Positions 62,720 to 64,000 of a stretch of 64,000 nucleotides of DNA are shown piece by piece. Made by a program: the position numbers and the translations under genes. The stretch spans positions 744,001 to 808,000 of the forward strand of contig CANMIS010000001.1 of NCBI GenBank assembly GCA_947498065.1, in the 5' to 3' direction. Position 1 is the stretch's first letter. Every line of letters starts with the position of its first letter. This stretch comes from an uncultured Erythrobacter sp. GTDB lineage: Bacteria; Pseudomonadota; Alphaproteobacteria; Sphingomonadales; Sphingomonadaceae. The notes under the pieces are model-generated. The model was given only the letters and a program-made list of their open reading frames with translations. It was not told the origin of the DNA and made no database searches.

Positions 62720-63576
62720 CAATCCTCCGATGGCTCGTCAGCGGGCAATTGCGCCGATGACGAGTGCAAGAAAACCAGATTGCTCAAGCCGGGATAGCGG
62801 CTGAATTCTTCTGCTTTGCGATAGCCGAGCTCCTCTAGCAATGCCATTGCTTTTGCGCGATGGCTTTCCTCGATTTCGGCGAAAATTGGCGGGGTGCAGC
62901 GCGCGAGGGTTTCGGCAAGGCCGCTGAGCACGGCAAGTTCGTGCCCTTCGGCGTCGATCTTGATGAAATCCACCTGCGTTTCTGCAAGCACTTTGTCGCC
63001 GCGTACCAAGGTAATTCCCTGCGCCTCGTCGGCGTCTTTGGCCGCATGATCAATCCGCGCCGCGCCCAGATTATTGGTCGTGAAGGCCAGCTGCGCCGCG
63101 CCATCCTGATCTGACAGGCCAAGGGGGTGAATCGTGGTTTTGTCGGCGATTCCATTGAGCGCCAGATTGACCTCGAGCAAAGCCTGCGCCTCTGGGTTTG
63201 GCTCAAACGCGATAATGCGTTCCGCGCCAAGGGCTGTGCCTGCGAACACCGCGTGATTGCCGACATTTGCGCCGACATCGACATAGGTTCCGCCGCTGAA
63301 ATAGCGGGCGATGATGGCGAGTTCTTCCGGCTCGTAAAAGCGCCCGCGCACGTGCTCTTTCTGGATCAGGTCCCGTTCATTGCTGACGAAGAAGCGCGCG
63401 GTGTGCTCGCCGTGGGTGACCGGCGTGATGACCCCGCGCAGCTCGCCTGCGGATTGCTTGCCCCAACCGAGCGAGAACCCGGCATAGCCTCCGGTGCGCG
63501 CATTGGTCATCGGGCGAATGGTGAGGCCGCGCCTGCTCGCGGCGCCGCGCGCCTTGGCCAGCAGCTTGCGGATCAT
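62719..63576 (-). CDS. FkbM-family methyltransferase
   Basis: A 285-residue SAM-dependent methyltransferase of the FkbM (Methyltransf_21) type. The SAM-binding motif is [16 protein letters not shown] near residue 97, followed by [15 protein letters not shown] and [17 protein letters not shown]. Such enzymes O-methylate sugars or amino acids in polysaccharides. It overlaps the glycosyltransferase upstream by four bases (ATGA), fitting a surface-polysaccharide role. Confidence 0.88.
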   Translation of the reverse strand: MIRKLLAKARGAASRRGLTIRPMTNARTGGYAGFSLGWGKQSAGELRGVITPVTHGEHTARFFVSNERDLIQKEHVRGRFYEPEELAIIARYFSGGTYVDVGANVGNHAVFAGTALGAERIIAFEPNPEAQALLEVNLALNGIADKTTIHPLGLSDQDGAAQLAFTTNNLGAARIDHAAKDADEAQGITLVRGDKVLAETQVDFIKIDAEGHELAVLSGLAETLARCTPPIFAEIEESHRAKAMALLEELGYRKAEEFSRYPGLSNLVFLHSSSAQLPADEPSED

Positions 63577-64000
63577 GATGCGGCGTCCTCAATCAAGTGC
63601 TTCATCGCTTTTGCCCAAACGCTCCAATCCAGGCGTTCCTCACTATCACGCAAAGCCGCCGCCGACAGCGCCTGATAACGCGCGGGGTCATTAGAGAGCG
63701 CTGCGATAGTGTCGGCAAAATCCTCTGCGCCCGCATCTTGCGGCAATAGCAGCCCGGTTTCGCCGTGCTTCACCACCGTTTCCACCCCGCCTGTGGCATA
63801 GGAGACGGAGGGCAGAGCCATTGCAGCAGCCTCCGCAAACACCATGCCCAGCGCCTCTGCGCGGGTCGGCAGGACAAAGAGATGCGCGCCCGCGAACAGC
63901 GCCTCCAGCTGAGCGGCCTGCGCAGGATTGCCTTTGTCGAGCCGACCGTGGAAGCGGACATTGTCTGGCACTGGCCCGCGCGCGGCAGAGGCCTCCACTC
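63573..64000 (-). CDS. Glycosyltransferase, GT-B fold (N-terminus outside window)
   Basis: C-terminal fragment of a glycosyltransferase; the reading frame continues beyond the right edge and the first Met seen here is probably internal. Seen is the GT4-type E-x7-E motif in TRAEALGMVFAEAAA, followed by GGVETVVKHGETGLL and a C-terminal helix ending HLIEDAAS. The sugar and acceptor are unknown. It is coupled to the FkbM methyltransferase and gatB. Confidence 0.85.
   Translation of the reverse strand, partial: VEASAARGPVPDNVRFHGRLDKGNPAQAAQLEALFAGAHLFVLPTRAEALGMVFAEAAAMALPSVSYATGGVETVVKHGETGLLLPQDAGAEDFADTIAALSNDPARYQALSAAALRDSEERLDWSVWAKAMKHLIEDAAS

Noticed and set aside
1-64000. CRISPR array, prophage, insertion sequence, tRNA or rRNA genes
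   Set aside because: No regularly spaced repeats, transposase or integrase genes, cloverleaf or rRNA sequence were seen by reading; a covariance search would be needed to exclude unusual RNAs.

Overview
The window looks like a chromosomal segment of an alphaproteobacterium of the order Sphingomonadales, most likely family Erythrobacteraceae (inference). Grounds: high GC with strongly biased third codon positions; the gene order argS, SPOR protein, nagZ, scpA, scpB, tatA, tatB, tatC; two very large TonB-dependent receptors with Sphingomonadales-style leaders; a Tad/Cpa pilus operon; and an alphaproteobacterial leucyl-transferase (Bpt). I see no prophage, insertion sequence, CRISPR array, rRNA or tRNA gene. 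Most of the window is housekeeping or ordinary accessory sequence.

Layout. 1-6251 (minus strand): bpt, tamA and tamB, closely packed; tamB runs off the left edge. 6491-10447: threonine ammonia-lyase, divergent from a beta-hydroxyacid dehydrogenase and a secreted YtcJ-like amidohydrolase. 10857-11133: a small exported membrane-anchored protein with a very strong UUCG-loop terminator. 11284-18296 (minus): Tat translocase, ScpAB, NagZ, SPOR protein and ArgS. 18367-18444: a perfect 31-bp inverted repeat. 18504-24225: lipoprotein, ispH, thrB, rnhA, a YegP-like small protein, FAD oxidoreductase and alpha/beta hydrolase. 24376-31850 (plus): Tad pilus operon cpaA-B-C-D-E-tadB-tadC, closed by a terminator, with no cpaF ATPase and no pilin gene. 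31982-40374: MarR regulator, crotonase, a radical SAM protein with an N-terminal cysteine-rich half, hydrolase and membrane protein, LysR regulator, and a beta-oxidation pair (SDR dehydrogenase, thiolase) split by a REP-like inverted pair. 40772-47314: two paralogous TonB-dependent receptors, each with its own terminator. 47477-51629 (minus): clpB behind a heat-shock-type promoter, and a HerA-like ATPase. 51762-59139 (plus): Ntn-hydrolase acylase, M16 protease, a 100-residue small protein, and a heme peroxidase closely resembling animal cyclooxygenase. 59225-64000: two exported proteins of unknown function, a BLUF blue-light sensor, gatB, an FkbM methyltransferase and a truncated glycosyltransferase.

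How the genes work together. Envelope biogenesis is prominent: TamA/TamB for outer-membrane protein insertion, Tat export, SPOR and NagZ for peptidoglycan, the Tad pilus, and the TonB receptors. A second theme is lipid and acyl-CoA metabolism: thiolase, SDR, crotonase, acylase and the cyclooxygenase-like dioxygenase.

The most interesting item is the protein at 57541-59139. It keeps the membrane-binding helices, the carboxylate-binding Arg, the catalytic Tyr and the proximal His of prostaglandin H synthase, but has Asp where the distal peroxidase His should be. Other points of note are the Tad operon lacking its motor ATPase with a hairpin in the expected position, the perfect inverted repeat upstream of argS, the radical SAM protein, and the conserved leader of the two TonB receptors.
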